Positions 50,010 to 62,638 are shown, counted from the stretch's first letter. The stretch: DNA of 64,000 bases from Intrasporangiaceae bacterium (GCA_021324575.1 JAJPIW010000032.1:40228-104227), one strand, 5' to 3'. Made by a program: numbers and translations. The notes: generated by a model not told the origin, from the sequence alone.

Positions 50010-50663
50010 TCACCACCGGTCGAGGTGCAGGATCGTGTCGAGCGGTGCGCGCGGAGCCGGCCGGAAGGTCGAGCCGGTGTAGTAGGCCGTCGGCACGAGC
50101 GCGCCGGTCCAGACGTCGGCGGGCAGACCGAGGACCTCCTTCACCTCCGCCTCAAAGGTGAGGTGGAGCGTGGTCCACGCCGTGCCGAGGCCGCGCGCCC
50201 TGGCCGCGAGCATGTAGCTCCAGACGGCGGGCAGCAGGGAGCCCCACAGCCCACTCTGGTTGCCGGCGGGCAGCTCGGTTCCGGCGATGAGGCACGGCAC
50301 GACGAGGCACGGCACCTGACCCATGACCTCGCCGAGGTACGCGACGCTGTCACCCACCCGCCCCTGGACGACCGACCGCTCCGCGTCGTCGGCGAAGAGC
50401 TTGGCGGCCGAACCCGAGGACTTGAGGTAGCCCTCGACGGCTCGGCGGTAGATGTCGCCGAGGGCGGCCCGCTGGTCCGCGTCGGTGACGACGACCCAGT
50501 GCCAGCCCTGCCGGTTGGAGCCGGACGGCGCCTGGATCGCGACCTCCAGGCACTCCCGGACGAGCTCGATGGGAACCGGTCGGGTGAGGTCGAGCCGCTT
50601 GCGGACCGTTCGGGTGGTCGTGAGCAGCTCATCGGGGGAGAGGTCCAGAACGTCGTCGGTCAC
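50010..50663 (-). CDS. Nitroreductase family protein
   Basis: This 217-residue FMN-type protein has TTTRTVRKRLDLTRPVPIELVRECLEVAIQAPSGSNRQGWHWVVVTDADQRAALGDIYRRA, where R-KR and PSGSNRQ are FMN-phosphate contacts. AVWSYMLAARARGLGTAWTTLHLTFEAEVKEVLGLP is also typical. These enzymes reduce nitro groups or quinones with NAD(P)H. GTG at 50663 is chosen because TACGGT, inside GGCATACGGT, stands 6 nt upstream; longer in-frame extension is not supported. Confidence 0.88.
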   Translation of the reverse strand: MTDDVLDLSPDELLTTTRTVRKRLDLTRPVPIELVRECLEVAIQAPSGSNRQGWHWVVVTDADQRAALGDIYRRAVEGYLKSSGSAAKLFADDAERSVVQGRVGDSVAYLGEVMGQVPCLVVPCLIAGTELPAGNQSGLWGSLLPAVWSYMLAARARGLGTAWTTLHLTFEAEVKEVLGLPADVWTGALVPTAYYTGSTFRPAPRAPLDTILHLDRW

Positions 50664-50669
50664 CAGCAC

Positions 50670-50675
50670 ACCGTA
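50670..50675 (-). promoter_or_regulatory. -10 box (TACGGT, from GGCATACGGT) of the nitroreductase gene, leaderless
   Basis: On the minus strand the recurrent motif extends to GGCATACGGT and supplies TACGGT, followed by GTGCTG (6 nt) and GTG at 50663. Confidence 0.5.
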
Positions 50676-50783
50676 TGCCGGGCGGTCACTTGACGTCGTT
50701 CTGGGACGAGCCCGGAACGGAGGATGGCGATTCCTGGCAATAACGGGAGGCGGTCCGGTGGGACCGCGATGTTGGATGGGCAC

Positions 50784-51668
50784 ATGTCGATCACCCTGCA
50801 GTCCGGGGCTGCTGCTTTGCTCGATGAGATCGTCGAGGCGGTGGCCGGCTTCCAGGAGGAAGGTGCGCCGGTGCAGCTTCATCCAGGCGACCTCGGCTGG
50901 GCGTGGAGGTTCGGGTCGCAGGCCCTGGCCGATGAGCTTCGTGCATGGCGCCGAGGCGGCCGGATCCTGGCCGTCGGTGCGGTGGACGGCGGTGAAGGGC
51001 TGATCCGGATGGCGATCGCGCCGAGCGCCGACCACGACGAGGAGCTGGCTGACCGGCTGGTTGCCGACCTGTCGGACCCGGACCGGGGCGTGCTGCCTGC
51101 CGGGCGCGGGACTGTCGAAGCACGGTTCGGCAGCGCGTTCCGCGACCTTCTACACCGCAGCGGTTGGGTCTCCGACGAACCGTGGACGCCCTTGCATCGA
51201 CAGCTGAAGGATCCGGTGGAGGACTGCGGCCTCAGGGTCGAGGTGCTCGACGCGGACCACGTCCAGGATCGGGTCGTCCGGCATCGGGTCGGGGTGATGC
51301 GGGCGTCCTTCCCCACCTCGACGTTCACGGTGGAGCGTTGGCGCACGATGGCCGCGACCTCGGCCTACCGACGCGGTCGATGCCTGGTCGCGTACGACCG
51401 CGACGACAACGCGGTCGCGACGACCACGGTGTGGTCGGCCGGACGGGGGCGCCCCGGCTTGATCGAGCCGCTCGGCGCGCACCGCGACCACCGGGGTCAT
51501 GGCCACGGTCGAGCCATCACCGTGGCAGCGGCCGCAGCGCTTCAGGAGATGGGGTCCTCCAGCGTTACGGTCTGCACCCCGAGCAGCAACGCCGGCGGCG
51601 TGGCGGCATACCTGTCGGCGGGTTTCGACCAGCTGCCCGATGTCACCGACTTCCGTCGTCCACGCTGA
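50784..51668 (+). CDS. GNAT family acetyltransferase (two-domain)
   Basis: This 294-residue protein ends with a GNAT domain (CLVAYDRDDNAVATTTVWSAGRGRPGLIEPLGAHRDHRGHGHGRAITVAAAAALQEMGSSSVTVCTPSSNAGGVAAYLSAGF) carrying the acetyl-CoA loop HRGHGHGRA. The first half may be a degenerate second GNAT-like domain (GWAWRFGSQALADELRAWRRGGRILAVGAVDGGEGLIRMAIAP). The substrate is unknown. ATG at 50784 is preferred; an in-frame ATG at 50724 is possible. It is divergent from the nitroreductase gene. Confidence 0.75.
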   Translation: MSITLQSGAAALLDEIVEAVAGFQEEGAPVQLHPGDLGWAWRFGSQALADELRAWRRGGRILAVGAVDGGEGLIRMAIAPSADHDEELADRLVADLSDPDRGVLPAGRGTVEARFGSAFRDLLHRSGWVSDEPWTPLHRQLKDPVEDCGLRVEVLDADHVQDRVVRHRVGVMRASFPTSTFTVERWRTMAATSAYRRGRCLVAYDRDDNAVATTTVWSAGRGRPGLIEPLGAHRDHRGHGHGRAITVAAAAALQEMGSSSVTVCTPSSNAGGVAAYLSAGFDQLPDVTDFRRPR

Positions 51669-51695
51669 CCTTCGCCTCGCCCGGGCACGTTGTCA

Positions 51696-52937
51696 TCACC
51701 GAGGCGGAGCCGCGAGGTCGGTGACCGGTACCGAGGGGTCCCCCAGCCGGGTGCGGTCGACGGCCGCGCGGGACCGGATGAGCTCCTTGATCGGGTCGAT
51801 GACGTCCCAGGTGTTCATGGCGAGACCCGCGAGTACCCGACTATCGGGCGACACCCAGAAGGCGATGAACTCCCTCGTGGCCAGGTCGCCACGGATGACG
51901 AGGTCCGCGCCGGAGTCGCGCGGGACGTCGCCGGAGTACTCCATCCCCATGTCGTACTGGTCGGTGTAGAAGTACGGGATCAGGTCGTTGCCCGGCTCGG
52001 AGCCGGCGATGGCCCGCCCAGCGACCGGACCGGTGTTGAGCGCGTTGGCCCAGTGCTCCACCCGGACCGGGTAGCGCAGGACCGGGCTGTCCCACCGCGC
52101 GACGTCGCCCACGGCATACACCTTGTCGTTGGCCGTCCTCATGCTCGAGTCGACGACGATGCCCCCACCGCCGTCAACGTCGAGACCGGCGGCCACCGCG
52201 AGCTCGGTGTTGGGCTGGGCGCCGACCCCGATGACGACGACGTCGGCGGGCAGGGTCGTGCCGTCCTTCGTCGTGACGCCGGTGACCCGCCCGTCGTCGC
52301 CCACGATGCCGGTGACGCCGTCGCCGAAGCGGAACGTCACACCGTGCTGCTCGTGCAGGTCGCGGAAGACATCGCCGAGCTCCTTGCCCACGGCCCCGAG
52401 CAGGGGCGTCTCCTGCGGCTCGATGACGGTGACCGCGTTCCCTGCCTCGCGAGCCGCTGCAGCCACCTCGAGACCGATCCATCCAGCCCCCACGAGGACG
52501 ACATCTCCCTTGTGGGACAACGCATCTCGCAAGGCCACCGAGTCGTCGATCGTGCGCAGCGTGAAGACTCCGTCGAGCTCCACGCCGGGCAGGTCGAGGC
52601 GACGGGCGCGCGACCCCGTGGCGAGCACCACGGTGTCGAACGCGATGCTGCTGCCGTCGTCGAGGGTCACGGTTCCGGCCGGGTCCAGCGCCGTGACCAC
52701 CTGACCGATGCGGACGTCGATGTCGTGCGCGGCATACCAGTCGGCGTCGTGGAGGATCGCCGAGTCCGGCTCCTTCTTGCCCTGGAGGACCTCCTTGGAC
52801 AGGGGCGGCCGGTCGTAGGGGAGGTGCTGCTCCTGACCCAGGAGGATCACGGGCCCCCCGAACCCCTCGGTGCGGAGCGTCTCGGCGGTGCGGGCTCCGG
52901 CAAGGCCGGCCCCGATGATCACGACGGTGTGCGGCAT
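51696..52937 (-). CDS. FAD-dependent NAD(P)H reductase (ferredoxin/rubredoxin reductase-like)
   Basis: This 413-residue protein has VVIIGAGLAGARTAETLRTEGFGGPVILLGQEQHLPYDRPPLSKEVLQG, the VVLVGAGWIGLEVAAAAREAGNAVTVIEP NAD(P) motif and KVYAVGDVARWDS. This is the layout of putidaredoxin/BphA4-type reductases that pass electrons from NAD(P)H to small iron-sulfur proteins. The C-terminal reductase domain (EHWANALNTGPVAGRAIAG) fits. No ferredoxin partner gene is adjacent. TAGGGT is 7 nt before ATG 52937, with GGAGG in the spacer. Confidence 0.9.
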   Translation of the reverse strand: MPHTVVIIGAGLAGARTAETLRTEGFGGPVILLGQEQHLPYDRPPLSKEVLQGKKEPDSAILHDADWYAAHDIDVRIGQVVTALDPAGTVTLDDGSSIAFDTVVLATGSRARRLDLPGVELDGVFTLRTIDDSVALRDALSHKGDVVLVGAGWIGLEVAAAAREAGNAVTVIEPQETPLLGAVGKELGDVFRDLHEQHGVTFRFGDGVTGIVGDDGRVTGVTTKDGTTLPADVVVIGVGAQPNTELAVAAGLDVDGGGGIVVDSSMRTANDKVYAVGDVARWDSPVLRYPVRVEHWANALNTGPVAGRAIAGSEPGNDLIPYFYTDQYDMGMEYSGDVPRDSGADLVIRGDLATREFIAFWVSPDSRVLAGLAMNTWDVIDPIKELIRSRAAVDRTRLGDPSVPVTDLAAPPR

Positions 52938-52944
52938 ACCTCCG

Positions 52945-52950
52945 ACCCTA
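52945..52950 (-). promoter_or_regulatory. -10 box (TAGGGT) of the FAD reductase gene, leaderless
   Basis: TAGGGT is followed by CGGAGGT (7 nt) and ATG at 52937. A GGCATAC copy overlaps the start codon. Confidence 0.6.
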
Positions 52951-52985
52951 GGGCCGTATGCCCGGTGAGGGACAGGGCCCCTACG

Positions 52986-53648
52986 TCACCAGCCGCGGGC
53001 GCGCCACTCTGCGAGGTGCGGGCGCTCGGCCCCCAGCGTTGTGTCCGACCCGTGGCCGGGATAGACCCAGGTGTCGTCGTCGTAGACGTCGAAGACCCGA
53101 GCCACGACATCGGCATACAACGAGTCGAACGACTGCCCCGGGTTCTTCGTGTTGCCGACGCCGCCGGGGAAGAGGCTGTCGCCGGTGAAGAGGTGGGTGT
53201 GCCCACCCGGGTCGGAGTAGGCCAGCGCGATCGACCCCGGCGTGTGCCCTCGGAGGTGGATCACCTTCAGCTCGACATCACCGAAGATGACGCGACTGCC
53301 CTGGGAGAGAAGGACATCCGGCGCGACCGGCAGGCCGGACGCGTCGTCGGCACCGGCATACGAGCGCGCGCCCGTGGCCGAGAGGACCGACGCCAGCGCG
53401 CGATGGTGGTCCCAGTGCTGGTGCGTCGTCACGACCTGACCCAGGCCACTGCCCCCGGCCGCGACCAGAGCGAGGATGGAAGGTGCGTCGTCGGCCGCGT
53501 CGATGAGGAGCTGTTCGCCAGTTCCTTTGCAGGACAACAGGTAGACGTTGTTGCTCATCTCGGACACGGCGAGCTTGCGGATCGTGAGTCCGGGCAGCTC
53601 ACGCACGGTAGCGGGGTCGCCCGGGTGCACACCGGGTTCGTAGGCCAC
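52986..53648 (-). CDS. MBL-fold metallo-hydrolase
   Basis: This 220-residue protein has the metal site THQHWDHHRAL (HxHxDH), LRGHTPGSIAL with the third-position His, GDSLFPGG with the bridging Asp and VYPGHGSDT with the last His. This is the glyoxalase II/persulfide-dioxygenase-like type. A homologue sits immediately upstream of uvrA in Mycobacterium (the Rv1637c position), as here. GTG at 53648 begins 3 bp after the stop of the DinB-like gene, so the two form one operon. Confidence 0.9.
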   Translation of the reverse strand: MAYEPGVHPGDPATVRELPGLTIRKLAVSEMSNNVYLLSCKGTGEQLLIDAADDAPSILALVAAGGSGLGQVVTTHQHWDHHRALASVLSATGARSYAGADDASGLPVAPDVLLSQGSRVIFGDVELKVIHLRGHTPGSIALAYSDPGGHTHLFTGDSLFPGGVGNTKNPGQSFDSLYADVVARVFDVYDDDTWVYPGHGSDTTLGAERPHLAEWRARGW

Positions 53649-53651
53649 GGC

Positions 53652-54341
53652 TCAGATCCCGGTCGGCAGGGTCGGCAGCTCATCGGCCTGGACCCCCGAC
53701 GGGTCCTGCCGGGCCAGCCAGAGCAGGACCCCGGCGCGGGAGCCGGTGACGTATGCCGCGCCGTCGCCGATCGTGAAGACGTCCCCCTCGTCGGTCCGCA
53801 CCCGCATCGAGGGCGGCGCGTCGACGTAGCTGAGCCGCCTGACCTGGTCGGCGAGCAGCGTCGAGACCAGGTCGGAGTCGAGGTCGGCGAAGCCGAACCC
53901 CGCGTCGAGGTCGACGTGGTGGTAGACCACCTCGCGCAGCCGCAGGTCAGGGATGGCCCGGGCGTGGAAGGTCGGCCCGCCGGGTGTCCGGGGCACGACC
54001 ACCTCGGCCACCTCGGGCCCGGCGTCGACGAAGGCCGCGAGGGCATCCGCGACCAGACGCGCAGTGATGGCGACGTCGTCGACCAGGTCGGCGAGAGGTC
54101 GGAAGGCGCCGGCCTCGATGTCCTCGTCACGGGACTCGACCGAGTCGTACATGGTGGCTCCGGACCCGTCGACCGCCCCCTTCGCCGCTCGGGCGAGGCC
54201 GTCGGCGTTGCGGGCGATGTGGGTCAGGACGTGGCCGCGGGTCCAGCCCGCGCACAGGGACGGCGCCGACACGTCCTCGAGCTTGCGGGCGGTCCGCAGC
54301 AGCCGCTCGGTCTGGTCGGCCAGCTGGCCCAGGGTCGTCAT
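53652..54341 (-). CDS. Maleylpyruvate isomerase-family (DinB-like, mycothiol-dependent type) protein
   Basis: This 229-residue protein has the DinB-like helices LGQLADQTERLLRTARKLEDVSAPSLCAGWTRGHVLTHIARNADGLARAA and RLREVVYHHVDLDAGFG. The metal histidines are in LTHIARN and VYHHVDL. The C-terminal VRTDEGDVFTIGDGAAYVTGSRAGVLLWLARQ is the MDMPI-type end. It is a paralogue of the protein at 29282-30070. ATG at 54341 is set by TAGCGT 7 nt upstream. It forms an operon with the MBL hydrolase. Confidence 0.85.
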   Translation of the reverse strand: MTTLGQLADQTERLLRTARKLEDVSAPSLCAGWTRGHVLTHIARNADGLARAAKGAVDGSGATMYDSVESRDEDIEAGAFRPLADLVDDVAITARLVADALAAFVDAGPEVAEVVVPRTPGGPTFHARAIPDLRLREVVYHHVDLDAGFGFADLDSDLVSTLLADQVRRLSYVDAPPSMRVRTDEGDVFTIGDGAAYVTGSRAGVLLWLARQDPSGVQADELPTLPTGI

Positions 54342-54348
54342 GGACCCG

Positions 54349-54354
54349 ACGCTA
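54349..54354 (-). promoter_or_regulatory. -10 box (TAGCGT) of the DinB-like/MBL operon, leaderless
   Basis: TAGCGT on the minus strand is followed by CGGGTCC (7 nt) and ATG at 54341. Confidence 0.55.
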
Positions 54355-54403
54355 CCCGCGCCGCACGTCGCGTGACGGTCCGCGGCCGGGGGACTGACCG
54401 GCA

Positions 54404-54409
54404 TACGGT
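54404..54409 (+). promoter_or_regulatory. -10 box (TACGGT, from GGCATACGGT) of the DUF1810 gene, leaderless
   Basis: TACGGT in GGCATACGGT is followed by GGATGG (6 nt) and GTG at 54416. The same arrangement is used at the nitroreductase gene. Confidence 0.5.
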
Positions 54410-54415
54410 GGATGG

Positions 54416-54844
54416 GTGAGCGATCCCTTCGACCTCGACCGGTTCGTGCGGGCCCAGGATGACCGCTCGACGTATGCCGGGGCGCTGGCCGAGCTGCGCC
54501 GCGGCCGCAAGGTGGGTCACTGGGTCTGGTTCGTCTTCCCGCAGGTCGGGGGCCTGGGCTCCAGCCCGATGTCGGTCCGGTATGCCCTGTCCGGTCTCGC
54601 CGAGGCCCGTGCCTACCTGGCCCATCCCACCCTCGGGCCCCGGCTCCGGAAGTGCTGCGAGGCGCTGCAGGCGCTCGGGACCAGCGACCCGGTCGCGGTC
54701 CTCGGTGGGATCGACGCGGTCAAGGTGCGCTCGTCGATGACCCTGTTCGCGCACGCCGGCGACGGGACGGACGGGCCCTTCCGGGCCGTTCTCGACCGCT
54801 TCTACGCCGGTCAGGAGGACGACGCGACGCTGGCGCGGCTCTGA
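54416..54844 (+). CDS. DUF1810 family protein
   Basis: This 142-residue protein has the DUF1810 pattern [82 protein letters not shown]. The function of the family is unknown; it is an all-helical calpastatin-like fold. The gene is alone between the DinB-like/MBL operon and uvrA. Confidence 0.88.
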   Translation: MSDPFDLDRFVRAQDDRSTYAGALAELRRGRKVGHWVWFVFPQVGGLGSSPMSVRYALSGLAEARAYLAHPTLGPRLRKCCEALQALGTSDPVAVLGGIDAVKVRSSMTLFAHAGDGTDGPFRAVLDRFYAGQEDDATLARL

Positions 54845-54891
54845 CCGACCGTCGACGAGCGCACGATTGAGGCGCTGTCGGTGGGGACACC

Positions 54892-54897
54892 TAGCAT
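54892..54897 (+). promoter_or_regulatory. -10 box (TAGCAT) of uvrA, leaderless
   Basis: TAGCAT is followed by TGCGCGG (7 nt) and GTG at 54905. This settles the uvrA start, which lies eight codons inside a longer open frame. Confidence 0.65.
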
Positions 54898-54904
54898 TGC
54901 GCGG

Positions 54905-57982
<3,078 letters not shown>

Positions 57983-58028
57983 CCCGGCATACTTGCCGGT
58001 CCTGCCAGCCCTCCCAAAGGACCCGAAC

Positions 58029-58466
58029 GTGACTTCCTCGATCCCGCCCGTCCTCTGCGGTCGTCGGGCCGCCCTGATCGCGGCCGGCGTGGTCGGCATC
58101 GGCGGGCTGGCGGCCTGCTCCGGCGGGTCGTCCAGCGCCCAGGGCCAGGGCGGCGGCCAGACCGGCGGAGCCGCCGGCGGCTCGAACCTGGCCACCAAGG
58201 CCGACATACCGGTCGGCGGCGGCAAGATCTTCGCCGCCGCCGGCGTCATCATCACCCAGCCGACCGCCGGGACGTTCAAGGCGTTCAGCGACATCTGCAC
58301 CCACCAGGGCTCGGCGATCGACCAGGTCTACGACGGGGTCATGGAGTGCCCACTGCACCACAGTGAGTTCTCGATCAAGGACGGCTCTGTGGTCCAGGGC
58401 CCGGCCACCCAGCCGCTGCCCGAGAAGACCGTCACCGTCACCGGCGACAACCTCTCGGTCGCCTGA
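58029..58466 (+). CDS. Rieske [2Fe-2S] lipoprotein with a Tat-type signal
   Basis: This 145-residue protein starts with a twin-arginine-like signal and lipobox (CGRRAALIAAGVVGIGGLAACSGG), then a Gly/Ser/Gln linker and a Rieske domain with ligands in FSDICTHQGSAI and MECPLHHSEFSI. Tat export fits a cofactor-loaded protein, and Cys after LAA would be lipid-anchored. It is a small single-domain actinobacterial Rieske protein; its redox partner is unknown. GTG at 58029 has AAAGGA upstream, and CATACT at about 57988-57993, inside GGCATACT, is a possible -10 box. Confidence 0.88.
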   Translation: MTSSIPPVLCGRRAALIAAGVVGIGGLAACSGGSSSAQGQGGGQTGGAAGGSNLATKADIPVGGGKIFAAAGVIITQPTAGTFKAFSDICTHQGSAIDQVYDGVMECPLHHSEFSIKDGSVVQGPATQPLPEKTVTVTGDNLSVA

Positions 58467-58480
58467 CAACCCTCGACCCC

Positions 58481-58516
58481 GCCCCGCACCTCCCCGCCGC
58501 CCCGCACCTCCCCGCC
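58481..58516. repeat. Tandem 2 x 18-bp repeat
   Basis: GCCCCGCACCTCCCCGCC occurs twice without a gap at 58481-58498 and 58499-58516, just after the Rieske gene and before the interspersed repeat copy B. The period is 18 bp and the copies are identical. Confidence 0.7.
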
Positions 58517-58517
58517 T

Positions 58518-58618
58518 CAAGTTATCGGGTCCTCGGGGTAGCGCCCAGTGGACCCGAGTTGCCTTCTCGGGTGAGCCGACAAGTTGTCGGGTGCAGAGGC
58601 TGACCAGCCGCGACCGGC
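58518..58618. repeat. Interspersed intergenic repeat, copy B
   Basis: This element matches copy A at 25858-25953 in order and spacing, with the blocks TTATCGGGT, CCCGAGTT.CCTTCTCGGGT and AGTTGTCGGGTGC.GAGGC. Its central hairpin is ACCCGAG, loop TTGCCTT, CTCGGGT. It fills the gap between the Rieske gene and uvrC. Confidence 0.6.
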
Positions 58619-58659
58619 CAGCCGCCGACGCGGCATACGGGGCTGTCGGACGGGGCTCA

Positions 58660-58665
58660 TAGAGT
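58660..58665 (+). promoter_or_regulatory. -10 box (TAGAGT) of uvrC, leaderless
   Basis: TAGAGT is followed by TCAGGT (6 nt) and GTG at 58672. Confidence 0.6.
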
Positions 58666-58671
58666 TCAGGT

Positions 58672-60669
58672 GTGGCTGACCCGTCGACCTACCGTCCCGC
58701 GCCCGGGACCATTCCGGTCGATGCCGGGGTCTACCGGTTCCGGGACAAGGACGGCCGGGTCATCTACGTCGGCAAGGCCAAGTCGCTGCGGCAGCGGCTC
58801 TCCTCCTACTTCCAGGACATCTCGGCCCTCCACCCGCGCACGGCCACCATGGTCACGACGGGCGCCAGCGTCGAGTGGACCACTGTCGCCAACGAGGTCG
58901 AGGCGCTCCAGCTCGAGTACAGCTGGATCAAGGAGTTCGACCCCCGCTTCAACGTCAAGTACCGCGACGACAAGTCCTACCCCTACCTCGCGGTCACCCT
59001 CGGCGAGGAGTTCCCGAGGGCACAGGTGATGCGTGGCGCCAAGCGCAAGGGCACCCGCTACTTCGGGCCCTACGCCCACGCCTGGGCGATCCGCGAGACC
59101 CTCGACCTGCTGCTCCGCGTGTTCCCGATGCGCACCTGCTCCTCGGGTGTCTTCAAGCGCGCCGGGCAGGTCGGGAGGCCCTGTCTGCTCGGCTACATCG
59201 ACAAGTGCTCGGCACCGTGTGTCGGGCGGGTCGACGCCGACGAGCACCGCGCCATCGCCATCGAGTTCTGCGACTTCATGGGCGGCGACACCGGCAAGTT
59301 CGTCAAGCGGCTCGAGCGGCAGATGAAGGCCGCGGCGGGAGAGCTGGAGTTCGAGCAGGCGGCCCGCCTGCGCGACGACATCGGTGCCCTCCAGAAGGCG
59401 CTCGAGCGCTCCGCCGTGGTCCTTCCCGACGGCACCGACGCCGACGTCTTCGGCCTCGCCGACGACGAGCTCGAGGCCGCGGTCCAGGTCTTCCACGTCC
59501 GCGGCGGACGGGTCCGCGGCCAGCGCGGCTGGGTCGCCGAGAAGCTGGAATCGGAGCTGCCCGAGGTCATCGAGCACCTGCTCCAGCAGGTCTACGGCGG
59601 CGAGGCGGGCGAGGCGGTGCCGCGCGAGGTGCTCGTCCCGATCCTTCCCGACGACCACGAAGCGGTCGAGGCGTGGCTCTCCGGGCTGCGCGGGTCGCGG
59701 GTCAGCCTCCGCGTCCCGAGTCGCGGCGACAAGCGCACCCTCATGGATACCGTGCGGCGCAACGCCGAGCAGTCCCTCGCCCGGCACAAGGTCGCCCGCG
59801 CGGGCGACCTCACCGCACGCAGCCAGGCCCTCCAGGACCTGCAGGACCACCTCCACCTCGACGAGGCGCCGCTCCGGATCGAGTGCTACGACGTGAGCCA
59901 CGTGCAGGGCACGCAGGTCGTCGCCTCCATGGTCGTCTTCGAGGACGGCCTGGCTCGCAAGTCCGAGTACCGCCGGTTCATCGTGCGCGGCGACGGCGAG
60001 GGCGGCGGGTTGGATGACACGGCAGCGATGCACGAGGTCCTCACCCGCAGGTTCCAGCGGTACCTCGACGAACGCGAGAACGCCGGTGACATCGAGATCG
60101 CCGACGACGGCGGACTCGACGGCGAGGCACGGGTCGGGGGGCCTATCGACGAGGTCACCGGCCGCCCGCGCAAGTTCGCCTACCCGCCGAACCTCGTGGT
60201 CGTCGATGGTGGTCTTCCGCAGGTCAACGCGGCGTATGCCGCCCTCTCGGCGATGGGGATCGACGACGTGGCCGTCGTCGGGCTCGCCAAGCGACTCGAG
60301 GAGGTCTGGGTGCCGCAGGAGGACTTCCCCGTCATCCTGCCCCGGACGAGCGACGGTCTCTACCTCCTGCAGCGGGTCCGGGACGAGGCGCACCGGTTCG
60401 CCATCACCTTCCACCGGCAACGGCGGTCCAAGGCCATGACGGCCAGCCAGCTGGACGGCATACCCGGTCTCGGTGAGGCAAAGCGCAAGGCTCTCCTTCG
60501 CCATTTCGGGTCTCTGAAGCGGGTTCGGGCGGCGTCGGTCGCCGAGCTGCAGGAGGTCTCCGGCATCGGACCGAGCCTCGCGGCCACGATTGCGGCAGAG
60601 TTGTCCTCGCAGGCCGCGCCCGAGCCTGCTGTCAACGTCATGACCGGAGAGGTGCTGAGCGACCCGTGA
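58672..60669 (+). CDS. uvrC: Excinuclease ABC subunit C
   Basis: This 665-residue nuclease has the GIY-YIG domain at the start ([32 protein letters not shown]), a cysteine group with [20 protein letters not shown], and a UVR domain ([20 protein letters not shown]). The RNase H-like catalytic part is at [24 protein letters not shown] and [13 protein letters not shown], and two helix-hairpin-helix motifs end the protein ([34 protein letters not shown]). It makes both incisions in nucleotide excision repair. It overlaps rapZ by 4 bp. Confidence 0.97.
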   Translation: MADPSTYRPAPGTIPVDAGVYRFRDKDGRVIYVGKAKSLRQRLSSYFQDISALHPRTATMVTTGASVEWTTVANEVEALQLEYSWIKEFDPRFNVKYRDDKSYPYLAVTLGEEFPRAQVMRGAKRKGTRYFGPYAHAWAIRETLDLLLRVFPMRTCSSGVFKRAGQVGRPCLLGYIDKCSAPCVGRVDADEHRAIAIEFCDFMGGDTGKFVKRLERQMKAAAGELEFEQAARLRDDIGALQKALERSAVVLPDGTDADVFGLADDELEAAVQVFHVRGGRVRGQRGWVAEKLESELPEVIEHLLQQVYGGEAGEAVPREVLVPILPDDHEAVEAWLSGLRGSRVSLRVPSRGDKRTLMDTVRRNAEQSLARHKVARAGDLTARSQALQDLQDHLHLDEAPLRIECYDVSHVQGTQVVASMVVFEDGLARKSEYRRFIVRGDGEGGGLDDTAAMHEVLTRRFQRYLDERENAGDIEIADDGGLDGEARVGGPIDEVTGRPRKFAYPPNLVVVDGGLPQVNAAYAALSAMGIDDVAVVGLAKRLEEVWVPQEDFPVILPRTSDGLYLLQRVRDEAHRFAITFHRQRRSKAMTASQLDGIPGLGEAKRKALLRHFGSLKRVRAASVAELQEVSGIGPSLAATIAAELSSQAAPEPAVNVMTGEVLSDP

Positions 60670-61625
60670 GCGACCCGGAGACGCCGCCGGTGTCCGACCT
60701 GCCCGATCCTTCGGTCCCGGCTGACCCCTCGGGGCCGAGCTCGCCCGATGCTGCGCCAGCCCAGCCCGAGATCATCATCCTCACCGGGATGAGTGGGGCG
60801 GGCCGGTCGACGGTGGCCAACGTGCTGGAGGACCTCGGGTGGTTCGTCGTGGACAACCTGCCGCCGCAGCTGCTCCGCCAGCTGGCGGAGCTGGCCGGGT
60901 CCTCGGGCCGCGACCTCACCCAGATGCGGGTGGTGGCCGTGGTCGACGTCCGGACGCGCGGCTTCTTCGACCACCTCGCGGGCGCGACGCGCGCCCTGGA
61001 GGAGGAGGGCTGGCATCCCACCGTCGTCTTCCTCGATGCGACCGATGAGGCGCTCGTCCGACGCTTCGAGAGCGTCCGGCGCCCACATCCCCTCCAGGGG
61101 GACGGCCGGCTCCTGGACGGGATCACCGCCGAGCGAGCTCGCCTGGCGGACCTGCGGGCCGAGGCCGACATCCTGATCGACACCTCGGGCCTGAACGTGC
61201 ACCAGCTAGGCCGCAAGGTCGGGCCGCTCTTCGCCGGCGCCGCCGGCCCCTCGATGCGGCTGGCCGTCATGTCCTTCGGGTTCAAGTACGGCGTCCCGCT
61301 CGATGCCGACTTCGTCTTCGACATGCGATTCCTGCCCAACCCGTTCTGGATCCCCGAGCTGCGATCTCAGACCGGCCTGGACGCCGACGTGGCCGAGTTC
61401 GTCATGGCCCAGCCCGGCGCCGAGGAGTTCATCGACCGGGTCGCCGACCTGATGGAGCCGGTCACAGTCGGCTACCGACGCGAGGGCCGTCGCTACGTCA
61501 CTCTCGCCGTGGGGTGCACTGGTGGCAAGCACCGCTCGGTGGCGATCTGCGAGGCGCTCGTGCGCCGGCTGGCCAACGAGTCGGTGGAGACCTTCGCGGT
61601 GCACCGTGACCTGGGTCGGGAGTGA
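60666..61625 (+). CDS. rapZ: RNase adapter RapZ-family nucleotide-binding protein
   Basis: This 319-residue protein has Walker [19 protein letters not shown] after a 40-residue Pro/Asp/Ser-rich N-terminal extension. Next come [27 protein letters not shown], and the C-terminal RapZ domain ([48 protein letters not shown]). In E. coli RapZ controls sRNA decay; in Actinobacteria the gene is conserved between uvrC and yvcK and its role is less defined. It is coupled by 4-bp overlaps on both sides. Confidence 0.95.
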   Translation: MSDPETPPVSDLPDPSVPADPSGPSSPDAAPAQPEIIILTGMSGAGRSTVANVLEDLGWFVVDNLPPQLLRQLAELAGSSGRDLTQMRVVAVVDVRTRGFFDHLAGATRALEEEGWHPTVVFLDATDEALVRRFESVRRPHPLQGDGRLLDGITAERARLADLRAEADILIDTSGLNVHQLGRKVGPLFAGAAGPSMRLAVMSFGFKYGVPLDADFVFDMRFLPNPFWIPELRSQTGLDADVAEFVMAQPGAEEFIDRVADLMEPVTVGYRREGRRYVTLAVGCTGGKHRSVAICEALVRRLANESVETFAVHRDLGRE

Positions 61626-62581
61626 ACGCCCCCATGACCGGACCTCGTATCGCTGCCCTCGGGGGAGGCCATGGCCTGGCAGCCTCGCTCCGGGCGCTCC
61701 GACTGGTCAGTGAACACATCACGGCCATCGTCACCGTGGCCGACAACGGCGGGTCGAGCGGACGCCTGCGTGACGAGCTCGGGGTGCTTCCTCCCGGAGA
61801 CCTGCGCATGGCCCTGTCCGCCCTGTGCGACGACACCGAGTGGGGTCACACGTGGCGCGACGTGCTGCAGCACCGGTTCGAGGGCAGCGGTCCGCTCGGC
61901 GGACACGCCCTCGGCAACCTGCTCATCGTTGCCCTCTGGGAGCTCAACGACGACCCGGTGGTCGGCCTCGAGCTGGTCGGGCGGCTGCTCGGGGCCCGCG
62001 GCCGCGTCCTGCCGATGGCTTCGGTGCCGCTGTCCATCTCGGCCGACGTCCTCGGGGCCGACCCGGCCCGGCCCGATGACGTGACCGTCGTCGAGGGCCA
62101 GGCGCAGGTGGCCACCACGCACGGCGAGGTCTGCGGCATACGGCTCACGCCCTCGGACCCGCCGGCCTGCGAACCCGCGCTCAAGGCGATCCGCAAGGCC
62201 GACTGGGTGATCCTCGGGCCGGGCTCCTGGTTCACCTCGGTCATGCCACACCTGCTCGTGCCCGACCTGCTCCGCACGCTCCTCGAAACACGGGCTCGTC
62301 GCATGCTCACCCTCAACCTCGAGATGAACACCGGCGAGACCGCGGGGTTCTCCGCTGCGCGGCACCTCGAGACGATGGCGACACATGCGCCGGACATGCG
62401 CTTCGACGTGGTTCTGGCCGACCCCAGCGTGATCGACGGGGAGAGTGCCCTTCGGGCGGCCGCCGCCCGGCTCGGTGCCGAGGTCGTCGTCTCACCGGTG
62501 GCCAGCCTCGGACAGCCGGGGCAGCACGACTCGCTCCGTCTCGCTGCGGCATACCGCGATGTCATCGGAGCAGCCGGGTGA
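61622..62581 (+). CDS. yvcK: YvcK/CofD-like protein (gluconeogenesis factor family)
   Basis: This 319-residue protein has the CofD-like Rossmann start ([61 protein letters not shown]), [11 protein letters not shown] and [24 protein letters not shown]. YvcK binds UDP-sugars and is needed for growth on gluconeogenic carbon and for wall synthesis in Bacillus and mycobacteria. GTG at 61622 overlaps rapZ by 4 bp. A GGC-ATA-CGG run at 62134 puts a rare ATA codon in the GGCATAC motif. Confidence 0.92.
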   Translation: MNAPMTGPRIAALGGGHGLAASLRALRLVSEHITAIVTVADNGGSSGRLRDELGVLPPGDLRMALSALCDDTEWGHTWRDVLQHRFEGSGPLGGHALGNLLIVALWELNDDPVVGLELVGRLLGARGRVLPMASVPLSISADVLGADPARPDDVTVVEGQAQVATTHGEVCGIRLTPSDPPACEPALKAIRKADWVILGPGSWFTSVMPHLLVPDLLRTLLETRARRMLTLNLEMNTGETAGFSAARHLETMATHAPDMRFDVVLADPSVIDGESALRAAAARLGAEVVVSPVASLGQPGQHDSLRLAAAYRDVIGAAG

Positions 62582-62638
62582 GGGCTCGTCGGGTCGTTCG
62601 GGTGCCTGCCCGAGGGGCACTCGGGGCGACGACGATGG

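Noticed and set aside
51690..54419. 909-codon plus-strand frame spanning the FAD reductase, MBL and DinB-like genes
   Set aside because: It covers three well-supported minus-strand genes and has no protein-like pattern of its own.
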